Source of the DNA: Mnemiopsis leidyi
Taxonomy: Eukaryota; Ctenophora; Tentaculata; Lobata; Bolinopsidae
Length of the DNA stretch: 64,000 nucleotides
NCBI GenBank assembly: GCA_000226015.1
Contig: JH153375.1
Span: forward strand, 195,329 to 259,328
Direction: 5' to 3'
Position numbers and translations under genes: made by a program. Below are positions 38,601 through 47,954 of the stretch, one piece after another; the first letter of the stretch is position 1; every line of letters starts with the position of its first letter. A model generated the notes under the pieces. It was not told the DNA's origin and searched no databases. It saw nothing but the letters and a program-made list of their open reading frames with translations.

Positions 38601-41600
38601 AATTCTAATTGATATTGACAATACAGTAAGGGCTTCTAAATTCATTGCACAAGAAACTTTACGACATTTCATTATAAAGAGGGAAATTCGGGGAACACTT
38701 ACTTGTCTTTCTTAAGCCCTGTAGTCATACCTCTCACAAATAAGAATTACTCTTGTGAACAGAGATTTACGGTCTTTTATTGTCGTTGTCGCATAAAGTC
38801 GCATTCGTCCAATTGGCGGCCATTCAAGCTGTGATCTAAAGCGTTGAGTGCGTATTTCTGACTTTCTTCAGAGAAAACTGAGTCGATCAGTCGATACCGT
38901 TCATTCATGGAGTTCTACAAGGTAGAACAAGCAAGCAATGATCAGGGTCAAAGATTAAGACTACCTTTCCCCATGGTCCATGGCGTCTATATATACTAAA
39001 TGGGTGTCCGATATCCGAATACCGCAGGTACGATCTTCATTCTTTAATAAGTTATAAATAATTCAACCGAGGTCACTTCTAACCACATAAAAAAGGAATA
39101 AAGGTAAACTAAATTTGCTCCAAAAAGGTCGGTATGATGATGTCTCTATTTTTCTAAACAATTTCGCACTGGTCCAAATTTGATGTCGGTTAATTGAACC
39201 ATTAGTAGTACCCTGAAGTTATCGGCATAATGAGTTCCCATGACGTTGGCAGATATTGCCTGAATATTTCTTGAAATAGTTAACCTTGAAATAGAATTCT
39301 TCCACTCCGGTAATGAAGTAATTTCTATCCGATTTCCTGGCTCGATTCTTAGCAGAAATATTTGAGGATGTCTGGAATCAAGGCCATTCAGCTCTTGTGG
39401 TCGGGACTTATTGAGTCAATCTTTTTTGATAAAATGTAATCAATTACATTTGGCTCCTCGTGTCATTCAAAAATATGAATACAAAATTGCCTGATATAGA
39501 GGTGAGCAGTTTTCTTCTTAAAACTATAGATGAGGATGGCAAACATGAAGGCGGTTGATCGTAGCCATACTATAAATTTAGGAGAATAAACCCAGACGAA
39601 TCCGGTTAAATGCAAACAAGTGATAAAGAATAACTGCTGACCTGATTCCTAGTTCCAGAAACGAACATACCCAAGAGTCTAGATAGGGATCCCAGGAAAA
39701 ATTTTTGTTGCAGCCCTACGCTAACAACTATTTAAATTTACTAACAATATTGGACTTACCCCGTCCCAATTCTAAAACAGTAGCAGTAGCAATATATCGG
39801 TAAACGCAACACTTACTTGTGTTTAGCGGCGGCTGGTATCGTCACGGCTGATAGAAAGGCTTGTACGGCATGAGAAGACTGGGGGTTTGTAGCCAAGTAG
39901 AGTATGTGATCCTCGCTGAGAGCACACAGCCCCTCCTCCAACGGGCCGAGCAGTCCTAACTGGAACAAGCCCTGCGATACATTGTTGTTGGACAAACTTA
40001 ACTTGTTGCCGAATTTAACATACCTGTAAAACAGTTTAAAACCTACTTGTATTTAATGCATACCAGGTATTGAGCATACCTGTAAACATTTTGCCTGTAT
40101 ATATTTTGGCTCAATCATACTTGTAAATATTTTTTCTCAAACATACGGTCAGTAAATATCCTGCCTCGAACATACCTGTAAAAGTAAGGACCCTGCCAAG
40201 GTTGCCTCGAACCTGTCCCTTCGCGGTTTCCCACTTTGTGTCGGTTTCTTCGAGTACTCAATTTTCTCCAACAGAACTTCGTAGGTGGTCATTGACATGA
40301 CACACCTGAGAAATGGGGAGCTGATTGACAGGGAGACAAGTCGGACATCTATAATCAAGGAAAAAAAGTGCAGAATCAAGATTTAATCGCTTGTCTTGCA
40401 TGATAAAGGCATTATTTCTAGGTACACATAAATTGTCAGGAAGGGGGGGGGGCAACCGACTTTTCCGAACCTGATTCCCAATCGACTTTTTATATCGCGA
40501 AATCGAGAAACAGTTATCCGCCCATATCTAGCTTCCGTATTTTCTTATAGCATGGGCTGCTCCATTGATATATTAGTTGCAATTTCGCATATGTTGATAC
40601 ATCAGAATAGTTCCTAGAATCCTTTATCGTAGCATCTTTCTAATTTTTCCGTCCAATGCCTTTTTGGGCTGAAGGCAAACTTCACTAGGTCAGTCAGGAT
40701 CAGTTGGTTTTTATTGTCATACTTCACCATGTGGATAGGTTATATTGTTGTTGTGTGTTAGCATAAGACAGGCAATAAGCTGCTGCAGATATGAACAAGC
40801 GATCGCAATTCTTGTTAGCCTCATATGTGTATTCCGAATGACTGGAAACTGTTTTTGTCAAATATCTCTGAATTGATCATTTTAGAGCAAAAGTTGTTTC
40901 ATAGCCGGTGTATAAATGAATGTGCTCATTGCGCTTTATTTGGTGCATCGGAATAGTTCCTAAAAACTTTCTGGGAAAAATTTAAATATTAGTTAATCGA
41001 ATTTAGGGTGATCCGCAACCCTTGCCGTAATTATTAACCCATTTTGAAGTCTTAAAGACCCCCCAGACTTTAAATAAAAATTAAATTCTAATTTTCCCGC
41101 ATCCGATTTGGGAAAATGAACTTTCATAATCATATCGTTATCTGGAAAGGCCCCCCTCATTGTCATCCTTTTCGTGGCGGGTGGTCCGATTGTTTCCTAA
41201 CTGGCAGGTCACACGAAGTGCCAAGACAAATGTCAGATGCTGATTATACAGCTTTTCCCATCAAAATGATTGAAAAGTTAAACCTTACAAGGTAATGTAA
41301 TGTTTAAATCCTTTTTGTAACAAAGGAGCCTTTTGGCTGTCAGGTAGTAGGTTATAAACACGCTGGGCACTAATTTATTTCTGAACAGCGAAAATAACCA
41401 TATTTGATCATGTTAGTACTGAAAAATATGAAAAGAAAACATTTGATTAGGTAACCGTGAAAATCCCTATATCTAAATTTTAAGTAAATATTCGATAGTT
41501 GAAGAAACATTTTCACGAGACGCAATCCCAGCTTGAACTTACCTGAAGAAGAGACTAGACTGGTCATCAGGAATGTGAAATGCTTCCAGAATGGTCTTCA

Positions 41601-44315
41601 TTATGTCAAAATTTGACGTAAGTCCGTGGTGGTAGCAACATTTTGTGACACTTATAACAACACCTGAATTATAAAGATTTTGAAAAAAGTTATGCTCAGT
41701 AATTTGATAATTCCGCGAATCTTCTTTATGAATGGTCAAAACAGTAAAAGTCTATCGAACCTGTAATGGATTCTGCCAGCAAGTCCTCGAACACGGGCAC
41801 TATCTTGGAGCACATGTCGAGAGCCAGGGACCGTGATGAGATATTCTCCAGCAGAGTCTGCACGGTGTAGTTCGCTACGGGGTGTAGAGAGAGGGGGACC
41901 ACTATATCTTTGTACTGTTCGTTGTACAACTCCTCCAGTTCTTCTTTACTGCAAATCTGGGGTGGTTGATGTGTTTCTTTTCGTGTACGGTAAATAACAT
42001 ACAAAGAAGTGTACCGAACCACACTTTAGTTCAAATTTTTATTTTGGTGGGCCATAAATCTTAAATTCGGTCTTAGGCATCTGACAGGATAGAAATTTGC
42101 GGTAAGTTTTTCTTTATGTTATATTTTAATTTTGGTTATTCTTGATAAGACGGAACTTTTCGGACTGGCGTTTTTCTGACCTTTATGTATGACTGGACGA
42201 CATAACTAGCTTTGCTATCTAGCAGCACAGCCGGCAGAGCTCCAAACTGCTCGAAACCCTTGTATTCCGTCACTTTCTTGTCGAATGATGAAGACACGAC
42301 AGACTTTAGTCCAGGTAAAGATTTATTGTTTGTTCTGTGTAACAACAGAAGCAGAACCTGAATTTGTTTTGTTAAATCGAAATCTGACCCTGTACGTGGG
42401 CTGGTAAGTATAACACGGGGGCATGTTTCTGACATAGTGATAAATTAGTTGGTAGGATCATCAACAACGACGATGGAATGCTTCATGCCCATGGGCGCAC
42501 CCACTTATCATTTTCAAGTCTTAACTCACTGGACTTATCAATCATATCAAACATATAATATCAATCATATCAAAAATATAATATATATAAATGGTTTGTG
42601 TTGGCATATTTATTTTGAGTCTATTACCAGTCATCTGAGCTAAACTTATTGCCGTGCGTAATGAATCAAATAGTTTGTTGACGATTACCAAAGATATTTA
42701 ACATAAGAATAATGAAACTTAAATAGATTAAGTTGATTACGATAAATAGCACTAATGTCTGAGAGAATTATAAAAGATTCCAGTACCGACAAAAGGGGAG
42801 CGCCCTGGTTGCTCCACAGCAGACTTCCCACGTCCATCTTAACCAACCGCTTTGTAAATTTGTGTAGGATCTTCTTCAGGGCTGGGTGGGCGTCCTGGGT
42901 TTCGTAGAAACTGTTCTTCCCGATGTCCCACCTTTTTCTCTTCTTCTTATCGTCCTCTATACGCGCACCCACTAGCACCTAGGAAATGTCAACTGTTTTA
43001 CTAGTTTGTCCCCGTAGCTCATCTCCTTAATCCGAGTAACTAGAAACATATATGCCTAGAAGCTACTCTAAAATATTCATGAATCTCACCTGAAGGGCCA
43101 CTCTGAGCGTATAGGAGCCGTGGGTGTCGGAAATTAGATTAGCGACATCTAGCACCAACTTCCTGAAGACTTTTTCAGCGAGTTCAACAACTTCACCCGT
43201 CTCTGCAGATTGATGTCGGTCAGGACAAGGTACCGAAAAACAATTTCTGAGTGAAGCGAGTGATCCACACAACTTTGAGTAAACTCATGCTGATCACAAT
43301 ATACAGTACAAGGAGGTGGGTAACGTTAGTAAACTCCTCTTGCAACGCACAAACCCATCTGTAAAAGACTTGTACTCGTCACGAGTGATACAGAGTATCC
43401 TCAAATTATTTGTATAATATGTAGTAGTGTTGAAAGTATTAAAACTGTTGATCAAGCAATCTCAGCTATATTCATCGTCGAGTCAATCGACAAGGGCAAA
43501 ACAACCTTTTAAAACCGCCACATTATGTTTTATTAGCAAGATTCGTACCGTTAGTGTAAATTTCCCTGACAAGTTTCATGATAAACAATTCCAGGACATG
43601 GGAAGCGAAACTGTGACAAGCAACTTCCACGATGTGAGGTAAGATAAGAGATCCTACTTCCAGGAGTGTAGGACTAGAGCAGTTTACCAACATCCGTTCT
43701 ACAACTCTGTAAAGTTTATATCACACAGTCAGAAATCCTCCTTTAACTATGTATTTATACACTTTTATTTTGAAATTTAAGACAAAACCAGATGGCGAGA
43801 TTAAGTGACAGCCGAAGTCAAAATCAAGAGTTTTTAAAGTCGGCATTAGCCACTGAGGTTTCGACTGCAGACTATTTAAGTACCGGCTGCAGTCCCAATG
43901 ATAAAGAATCTTAGTAATCCCATCACTCTTGATCTGTTCCAACAGTTTCTCTTCTAAAAGTTCTCGCTCAGCGTTGTTTTCAAAGTCCTCACGTTCAAGA
44001 ACCTATAAAAACAGACATTGTCGAGATAAGTTTCATTTTAACTGACAGGTAAAATTTTTAGCTCTCGAACCGAAAAAAATTCATGATTGGTGTAATTTTT
44101 TGCGCCGCCTGGAACAGACAAGTCGGAAATGACTAATGAAATGAACAGTAACCAACCTTTTCTATGTTTGTGTAATATTCTAGGATAGATTTGGGAAGGT
44201 CACTGACTGCGTCTTTAACTCCACTATCTGATATGACTGGGATATAATCTGTCTCTTGTAAGGCTCCGGTAGAGGCACTGCTGAATACTTCCATTTCTTC
44301 GTCTTTTGGTGACAT
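17608..44315 (-). CDS. NOP9: nucleolar Pumilio-repeat protein NOP9, with a 21.5-kb intron
   Basis: NOP9 is a Pumilio-like RNA-binding protein needed for 18S rRNA maturation and 40S assembly. Twelve exons: 44315-44157, 44002-43884, 43706-43549, 43202-43090, 42978-42787, 42357-42181, 41956-41761, 41663-41543, 40305-40176, about 40001-39817, 18275-18158 and 17955-17608; total 671 residues (human 636). NOP9-like repeats include VEVACHSFASHVLELFI, ISDTHGSYTLRVALQ, LSLHPVANYTVQTLLENI, YLATNPQSSHAVQAFLSAV and VVNPCGSRIVEAMW. The tail is Lys-rich, as expected of a nucleolar protein. Exons 10 and 11 join in phase 2 (AA|G) although 21.5 kb apart, and the join continues the family alignment. The exon 9/10 junction is uncertain: the obvious acceptor at 40018 breaks the frame and a weaker one at about 40001 restores it. 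Two decarboxylase genes lie in intron 10. Confidence 0.88.
19217..19400 (-). other. candidate orphan exon
   Basis: An open stretch of 184 nt bounded on the minus strand by a good 3' splice site (TTTGTTTTCAG) and a donor (CAG|GTGCAT). It can encode a plausible peptide starting MEDVVYLSGLCVAESGPNRL. It cannot be a constitutive NOP9 exon: entry phase 2 would fit exon 10, but exit phase 0 does not match exon 11. I do not recognise the peptide. It may be a cryptic exon or part of another nested gene. Confidence 0.3.
19531..19590. repeat. 20-bp tandem repeat, 3 perfect copies
   Basis: The unit TAAGGAGTGATACAAGACAT occurs three times head to tail without a mismatch, in NOP9 intron 10. Perfect identity suggests recent expansion. 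Confidence 0.95.
20720..23599 (-). CDS. large group II PLP-dependent decarboxylase, copy A (nested in NOP9 intron)
   Basis: Intronless; 959 residues from the ATG at 23599. Upstream in-frame ATGs (to 23752) would add up to 51 residues, but similarity with copy B begins here. Residues about 100-570 carry the group II pyridoxal-phosphate decarboxylase fold: PVTTLYEHQV, ITSGGSVANIEALWASRN (166-183), PANNHYSWPKAG around His310, LLADAAWGGY with the PLP-binding Asp397, and TIDPHKSGFCPYPGG, whose Lys (about 457) should form the PLP Schiff base. All expected catalytic residues are present, so an active amino-acid or related decarboxylase is likely; the substrate cannot be told. Residues about 600-959 form a long C-terminal region absent from AADC/GAD/HDC (about 480-660 residues). 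Large enzymes of this type occur, to my recollection, in fungi and bacteria. No signal peptide, so probably cytosolic. Same strand as its host NOP9. Confidence 0.87.
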   Translation of the reverse strand: MSAGLAPVGDVYDDQWKALGGWFLGPRAENADVFMSIFKEVFEEHVRLRKNYFPADPEYLTEEIKRSAPYLSEVEDTRACLMKMQEDMAGNTPFFSPRYQAHMLWDTTMPSLLGYMTAMLFNQNNVDSAASPVTTLYEHQVAQQLCDMLGYNINPRRKGPLSWGHITSGGSVANIEALWASRNLKFLPLAVKSALMNEDPKCEIRSCVSKEQVEIGLQTPVLVYNKDEKCRKETALGECTTWQLLNMDVDEICDLEEKICERMATAGPVDVSKVHRAIEAESVMNLGLFDFLRKHNIKHSPVYTCPANNHYSWPKAGTILGLGFDGNIPIALDADFRQDLDCLKDVLEGCLNEERPVIASVAVIGSTEESAVDPIKAMYELREAFKSKGLNFTLLADAAWGGYFKTMLIGSPVEDEILTNSNMKTDGFVPYCKLSPYVEEQYENIQLADTITIDPHKSGFCPYPGGALCYRNSKMRFTIATYHPVVMNGEDDPNLSMYGIEGSKPGAAPAGILMSHKVVGLSNFGYGRVLGQCISISKLFYAMWLTVAREDDPFVCVPLQNLPEGYDIESAKNLVMDKIAYKPLSEIFLCKEAKDFLTLCGPDTMINTFVVNFKGNSDVTKCNKLQEALSDAMNIFVGSDASRVSLMLMQSGLAAKAHGKGLLVFKQKLGLDQNEEDLNVMVNTCMNPWQSNESAFEIGDLFRMVVLNAMGRIEDEIVPHRFVHCDPKDSLGESNTIFLEYLTCSDILEHHYQASIKVQMSNSDKEMVKKYRSICKQNGQPVVFETVGGVHPKEGSLKLNLYDLLHRKGIEIRMRFFNDPAGNMITFKVVDMPRFQRLDPSSYVSYPEKQKYFIFGDPNRAVITHVISKFPDFQHTALLKKRPDYLTEQMLHLGVLAEVQEIEDSTLPEEIRASESLLKNRSYTIKFKGELDATIRTTIEIEEEVFFNKLTKYNNTHQH
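23600..27663. other. spacer between decarboxylase copies (NOP9 intron 10)
   Basis: About 4 kb of AT-rich DNA holding the promoter side of copy A and the 3' side of copy B. I see a 25-bp-arm hairpin at 26468-26519 and a GGTCAGGTGATACCTCAT pair at about 24834-24872. No supported gene. Confidence 0.5.
26468..26519. repeat. perfect inverted repeat, 25-bp arms, 2-bp loop
   Basis: The left arm (26468-26492) and right arm (26495-26519) are exact reverse complements separated by TT, so the single strand would fold into a long hairpin. The right arm plus flank resembles 34826-34866, and the left arm resembles 43412-43441, so this belongs to a dispersed repeat family in the window. Confidence 0.9.
27664..30627 (-). 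CDS. large group II PLP-dependent decarboxylase, copy B (nested in NOP9 intron)
   Basis: Intronless; 987 residues; tandem paralogue of copy A, 7.0 kb away in the same orientation. Same catalytic set: ITSGGS at 166-171, His310 in NNHYS, Asp397 in LADAAWGG, and the PLP lysine Lys454 in DPHKSGFCPYPGG. Versus copy A it lacks three residues near 420, and its C-terminus is about 30 residues longer and unrelated (it ends in a Ser/Ala-rich stretch instead of the Asn/His-rich end of copy A). Identity between copies is patchy: long blocks are nearly identical including silent sites, while others differ at about a quarter of positions. Both frames are intact, so both copies appear to be kept by selection. 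Substrate unknown. Confidence 0.87.
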   Translation of the reverse strand: MPLGHAPIGDVYEDPWKALGGWFLGPRAENADVFMSIFQEVFEEHVRLRKNYFPADPEYLTEEIKRSAPYLSEVEDTRACLMKMQEDMAGNTPFFSPRYQAHMLWDTTMPSLLGYMTAMLFNQNNVDSAASPVTTLYEHQVAQQLCDMLGYNINPRRKGPLSWGHITSGGSVANIEALWASRNLKFLPLSVKSALMNEDPKCEIRSCVSKEQVEIGLQTPVLVYNKDEKCRKETALGECTTWQLLNMDVDEICDLEQRIYEKMQSLGTVEVSKIHCIIKAESIMSIGMLNFFRKHNLNHSPVYTCPANNHYSWSKAGTLLGLGYDSNIPIALDTHFRQNLKHLEEVLERCLNEERPVIASIAVIGSTEESAVDPIKAMYELRESFKNKGLNFALLADAAWGGYFKTMLIGAPVEDEILINKTDGFVPYCKLSPYVQEQYENIQLADTITIDPHKSGFCPYPGGALCYRNSKMRLTLATSYCAVIMNGDDDPNLSVFGVEGSKPGAAPAGILMSHRVIGLSNFGYGRILGQCTSISKLFYAMWLTVARDDDPFVCVPLQDVPEGYDVESAKKLVMDKIAYKPLSEIFLCKEAKDFLTLCGPDTMINTFVVNFKGNKDVAKCNKLQLALSDAMNIFVGSDSSRVPLMLMQSSFGAKAHGEGLLVFKKKLGLYLGEEDLNVMVNTCMNPWQSNESAFEIGDLFRNIVLNAMGRIEDEIVPHRFVHCDSKDSLGESNTIYLEYLTCSDILEHHYQASIKVQMSNSDKEMVKKYRLICKQNGQPVVFETVEGVHPKEGSLKLNLYDLLHRKGIEVRMRFFNDPAGNMITFKVVDMPRFQRLDPSSYVSYPEKQKYFIFGDPNTTVITHLISKFPDFQHTALLKKRPDYLTEQMLHLGVLAEVQEIEDSTLPEEKTTRLHLQDQCSYIVKFKGELGATIHTTIKVRETVHFAELGSVINGFVDASIDEGVQQEELVDTVIVEADQHASSCAAS
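32741..32940. repeat. 42-43 bp tandem repeat, about 4.6 copies
   Basis: Units start at 32741, 32783, 32825, 32868 and 32911, each with GACACTT..ATCTAGTGATCGA followed by an AACTAGGGAAATAAC-type half. Copies differ by point changes. Minisatellite in NOP9 intron 10. Confidence 0.9.
36151..36247. repeat. 21-bp tandem repeat, 3 copies plus a detached copy
   Basis: GTAATACCACTACTG-type units begin at 36151, 36172 and 36193, and a further copy at about 36237. Minor minisatellite. Confidence 0.8.
36805..36904. repeat. 22-bp tandem repeat, about 4.5 copies
   Basis: The unit ATCAAGACAAAACCAATCTA plus two bases is repeated head to tail with a single C/T difference between copies. Minisatellite. Confidence 0.92.
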
Positions 44316-44696
44316 CGCTACAGATAGTTTTTCATTAGGAATATAATTTTCAATATTTTCAAGAAATAAAATTTAACATTTATTTATATAAATATGACGG
44401 TCAAAGACAGCATCACGAACGGTAGAGGCATGATTTAAGTTATGGTAAAAATTCAATGCGAACAACATAACAAAAAGTTGGAATACAAAACTAATCAAAG
44501 AACTTAACTACAACAAATCAAGTTTCAAATAAGTTACAAGATCTCAATAAATTAAGCTTTTTTCAAATCTGATCTTTATGCCAGGGTCACAACAAAGCTA
44601 AGGGTCAAAGGTTCTTGAACTGATCTTCATATATCATCCTTGATCGAAAGGCGTCTCTTAAGCGGTAAATAAATCTTCTGCAAGTCCATAATATTC
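44316..44696. other. intergenic, CMC1 3' end to NOP9 5' end
   Basis: 381 bp containing the NOP9 promoter and CMC1 3'-UTR. AT-rich, no further feature seen. Confidence 0.5.
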
Positions 44697-46537
44697 CTAT
44701 TTTTGGTTCTTAAACCAGTCGTCCATTACTTTCATTCTGATCTGATTTTCGAGTTCTTGTTCCTTGTTTTTCTGAACCGCCTCCCTCTTTCTCTGGACAT
44801 ATTCGTTCTTGCAGCTGTCCCGCAATTCCTCGTCGTAAAATGCCCACTGCATGCACAGTTTAAAGGCCTGAAAACAATTCTCATAAAGTTACAGAAAAAA
44901 TGTATCATAAGCCGGTATTATCTGCATAGTAAGCCGCACAGTAAGCCGTATAGTAAGCTGCATAGTAATCTGCACAGTGAGCTGCACAGTAAGCTGCATA
45001 GTAAGCCGCATAGTAAGCCACATAGTAAGCCGCTGTCTCTAGCATTCGCCAGAAACATAACGTTGAAGCGAAGTCATTTTATCTCCAGAAATTGACATTT
45101 CCAGCACTTTGACATTGAGGGATCTTTTTTACATATGATTGGGTCTAGCTAGAAAACTACTCTCCAAAATCCCAATCACTAAAAAATTTAAGCTTTGTCA
45201 GCACTCTGGCACTGAGCTCTTTAGTAGCATAAAATTTCGGTAAGAATTTCGTTAAGTTTAGCTCGCTCGACGGTTTAGTTTACTGCCTCCCTCGCTTTGA
45301 GTAACTGGGGCCGTCGCCAAATTACGAATAATCGATAAAATCGTTTTCCAGTGCCAGATAAATTTTGACAGCGATCGACCCCAGTTCATTGATTATTATT
45401 TATTAATATTAACAAAATTTCACTGTAACTGGAATGAGATTCCAGCTTTGAAATATTTGATTTACTGCAGTGTTACGAAATTGTATAGCTGTGACTTGGA
45501 CAGCCCACATGACCTCGTCAACAAACTGTCAACTATTCGTGAGAGGCTTATATATCAATCACTGACTACTAAGATACAATATATAATTTACTGTATACAA
45601 ACACGAAATATCAAAAAAGCACCGACCGTGTCTGGTCAGTACACAAACAAACTTTTCCTTAAATTAACTCTTTCACTTCTTCCTATACCTGGTAACGCCT
45701 CTCACCAATTATAAGAACACAACATGGTCAACCTAAATAGTTCAATACAGTAAGGCTTTTAAGAACTCTGATTAAAGTATTCCACACAGAAATCATAACA
45801 GAAAACACATTTATACAAAACAAAACAATTACACAGCCCAAGTAGAAGCAATTCAATTACACTGCAATAAAAGCACTATTCTAATCTTCATATCCAGCAT
45901 ACGGGAGGTACCTTGTTTTCTGCCGTACATTTCCACAGTCCAGAGATAAGTCCGTGTTCTTGCTGACATTTTGACATTTCAGCAAAATGATTAAAACAGT
46001 ATTTAACTTCTTCTTTGGCTTTCTCTCTGACCATGTCGTTGATCAAAATGTCCCGTTCCGATCTCAATAGCAACTGAAAAACGTTTGTTGTTTTTAGAAA
46101 GAGCTAGCATGGATAAATCATGTTAAGAAATTTTTACGTTTGAATGAGATAAGATTAAAGATAAAACTCAAAAGTGAGACTATTCAGTAACAGGGAGGCC
46201 ACGGGGTAGATTAAAATTTTAAGGTTGCGCGCGGCAAAAGTGCTCGTTGCGCGTTTACCGCTACAATACATCGCTGTGCTACCACATCAAAGTATCACCG
46301 CGACCTGCTTCAGAAAGTCATTTTGACAAAATAGGGGACATCAAAAGAGCGATCTATTGTGAGAGATTGGCAGAGATCTAGCATTCAGGAAGGCTCTGCG
46401 GCCAATCTACACATCCCCAGTGACAATTCCTAGAGAAGAAGAGAGCAACCTACCATTTTCGAGGGTTTAGGAATATTGTTCGGATCAAATTTGCTCTGTT
46501 CCCCAGCATAAGTATTTGTTGAACTAGGCTCAGTCAT
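44697..46537 (-). CDS. CMC1: COX assembly mitochondrial protein CMC1 homolog
   Basis: A small twin-CX9C protein of the mitochondrial intermembrane space that helps stabilise COX1 during cytochrome c oxidase assembly; import uses the MIA40 disulfide relay. Three exons in frame: 46537-46454, 46073-45912 and 44867-44697, giving 138 residues (human about 106). The twin motif is clear after splicing: CFNHFAEMSKC (CX9C) and CTAENKAFKLC (CX9C), the second one split by intron 2. A long charged helix rich in Lys, Glu and Gln follows (KREAVQKNKEQELENQIR), as in CMC1. Intron 2 contains a 12-bp repeat array. CMC2 or another CX9C protein is a less likely alternative. Confidence 0.85.
44923..45033. repeat. 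12-bp tandem repeat, about 9 copies
   Basis: GCATAGTAAGCC-type units in CMC1 intron 2, close behind the exon 3 acceptor. They create an artificial plus-strand frame rich in Ser-Lys-Pro-His, which is not a gene. Confidence 0.88.
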
Positions 46538-46970
46538 TCTGAATCGATCGAAGTTTGATTTTGGAGATTTTTACAAATCTTTAAAGATTTAGGGAAAGAA
46601 ACAAATAGAAATACTTAAATGAAAACAAACGTGTCATATATTTTTAGACACATGGAACACGATACAAACACAGTAAATGTCAATCGATTAAGTCGCTTAT
46701 CGCAGTTCGGTAATAAGTTAGATAAAAACATGTAACTGAAACAACAGCGTGCTCAGCAATTCAACAAATATTTCGGCTAAAAGAACTGAAACCATCATGT
46801 CAAATAAACAAAACCTACAATATCATCGTCAGTTCACCTCAAAACCTCGCCATTTCCCGTCAATAAAACCGCGTGTTTCTGAAAACCAACCTCGCAAACC
46901 AAGTAGAGCACATACCGAGCAGAGAAAATACCAGACTTGGCAGAGATCTAAAAAAGGAAGAAGCAAGGTG
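46538..46970. other. intergenic, NIP7 3' end to CMC1 5' end
   Basis: 433 bp. It contains the CMC1 promoter. A plus-strand 75-codon basic frame (46749-46976) overlaps the NIP7 stop but has no family resemblance or signal, so I do not call it. Confidence 0.5.
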
Positions 46971-47513
46971 TCATGACATCGTACTCTCTGCTCTGACATA
47001 CTCTCCCACATCAGCTTGATGGAACACAACTATCGTATTAGGCTCTGTCGTCTTACACGCAACAGTAGATTTGGCGGCAACTCCAAATCCGAGCGGTAGA
47101 TCAGCCATGTTGTACACCACAACACCATCGTACTTCTCCGTCCCCGCTGATATTCGCCCTAGCCCTGCCTTCGTGACGTTGTTACCGTACAAAAACTGCT
47201 GTTCTGCTCCCGGTTTCAACCAGACTTTCTGTTTGGCATACGACGACAGAAAGTCCAAACACGTGATGTGAAGCTTGAACTTGCCGCCCTTGGAGAACTT
47301 CCCGAACATTGTTCCCAGGGATATCAACTCTTTTCTCCCGATATTCGTGGCTTTCTTCATCATGACCTCGCTGACGTAGTAGACTTTGTCTTTGTGGTAT
47401 CTGAAGACGTAGTTCCCATCGCTGCGTTCCAACAATAGTTTCATGTTTTCCCCGATGTATTTTGCTAGTTTCTCGAACAGAGATTTTGCTTCTTCTTCTG
47501 TCAAGGGCCTCAT
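46971..47513 (-). CDS. NIP7: 60S ribosome biogenesis factor NIP7
   Basis: 180 residues in one exon, the same length as human NIP7. It opens [20 protein letters not shown] and has [57 protein letters not shown] and [14 protein letters not shown], all hallmarks of the family. The C-terminal part (about 95-170) is a PUA RNA-binding domain. NIP7 acts in the nucleolus in pre-rRNA processing. In human cells it is reported to interact with FTSJ3, whose gene is also in this window. Identification is secure. Confidence 0.97.
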   Translation of the reverse strand: MRPLTEEEAKSLFEKLAKYIGENMKLLLERSDGNYVFRYHKDKVYYVSEVMMKKATNIGRKELISLGTMFGKFSKGGKFKLHITCLDFLSSYAKQKVWLKPGAEQQFLYGNNVTKAGLGRISAGTEKYDGVVVYNMADLPLGFGVAAKSTVACKTTEPNTIVVFHQADVGEYVRAESTMS

Positions 47514-47954
47514 CTTCCTATTAAGGGAAAGATTTGTTTAGATAGGTTAGTTAAGCATTTGTTAGGTACGGTTTAACTGCCAACAAACAATCCTTTCATT
47601 CTATAATTTATCAAGTTTGTGAAATGAGGAAAAGTATAACCTGATTCACAGTTATTTTGAGTTAAAGTATGTCGAGTGCCATGTTATGAATCATTTATAA
47701 TCAGTAACAAAAGGAAAGTAAACAATCGTATATGTTTATTTATCAACTGAAAACTCTGAAATGTATATAAATAACAATGCATTAATTACAAAAACTTCAT
47801 AAAACATCGTGAGCAAAAATTCGCTCATTTAACAAACACAATTCTGTTTGCTAACAATAAATAACAAAAAAGAAACTCGAGTTTACATCACGTATAACAA
47901 AACTCCATGTAATGATTCCTTCACAAAGCAAGTCCCCAGAGACATAGACCAATC
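47514..47954. other. intergenic, TCEANC2-like 3' end to NIP7 5' end
   Basis: 441 bp, AT-rich, carrying the NIP7 promoter; nothing else seen. Confidence 0.5.

Larger units (their letters stand above)
30628..39816. other. NOP9 intron 10, distal part
   Basis: About 9.2 kb without a supported gene. It holds three minisatellites (32741-32940, 36151-36247, 36805-36904), a diverged copy of the 26.5-kb hairpin repeat at about 34826-34866, and a short more GC-rich patch at about 34000-34170. A 62-codon frame at 33160 starts with a signal-peptide-like run (MKLTIYYFPMLLITMIFS) but is too short to support alone. The stretch must also contain the promoter of decarboxylase copy B. Confidence 0.5.

Noticed and set aside
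44703-45095. 130-codon plus-strand frame with a Ser-Lys-Pro-His repeat
   Set aside because: Created by the 12-bp tandem repeat in CMC1 intron 2 and by antisense of CMC1 exon 3.
46749-46976. 75-codon basic plus-strand frame between NIP7 and CMC1
   Set aside because: No signal, domain or conservation clue, and it overlaps the NIP7 stop antisense.
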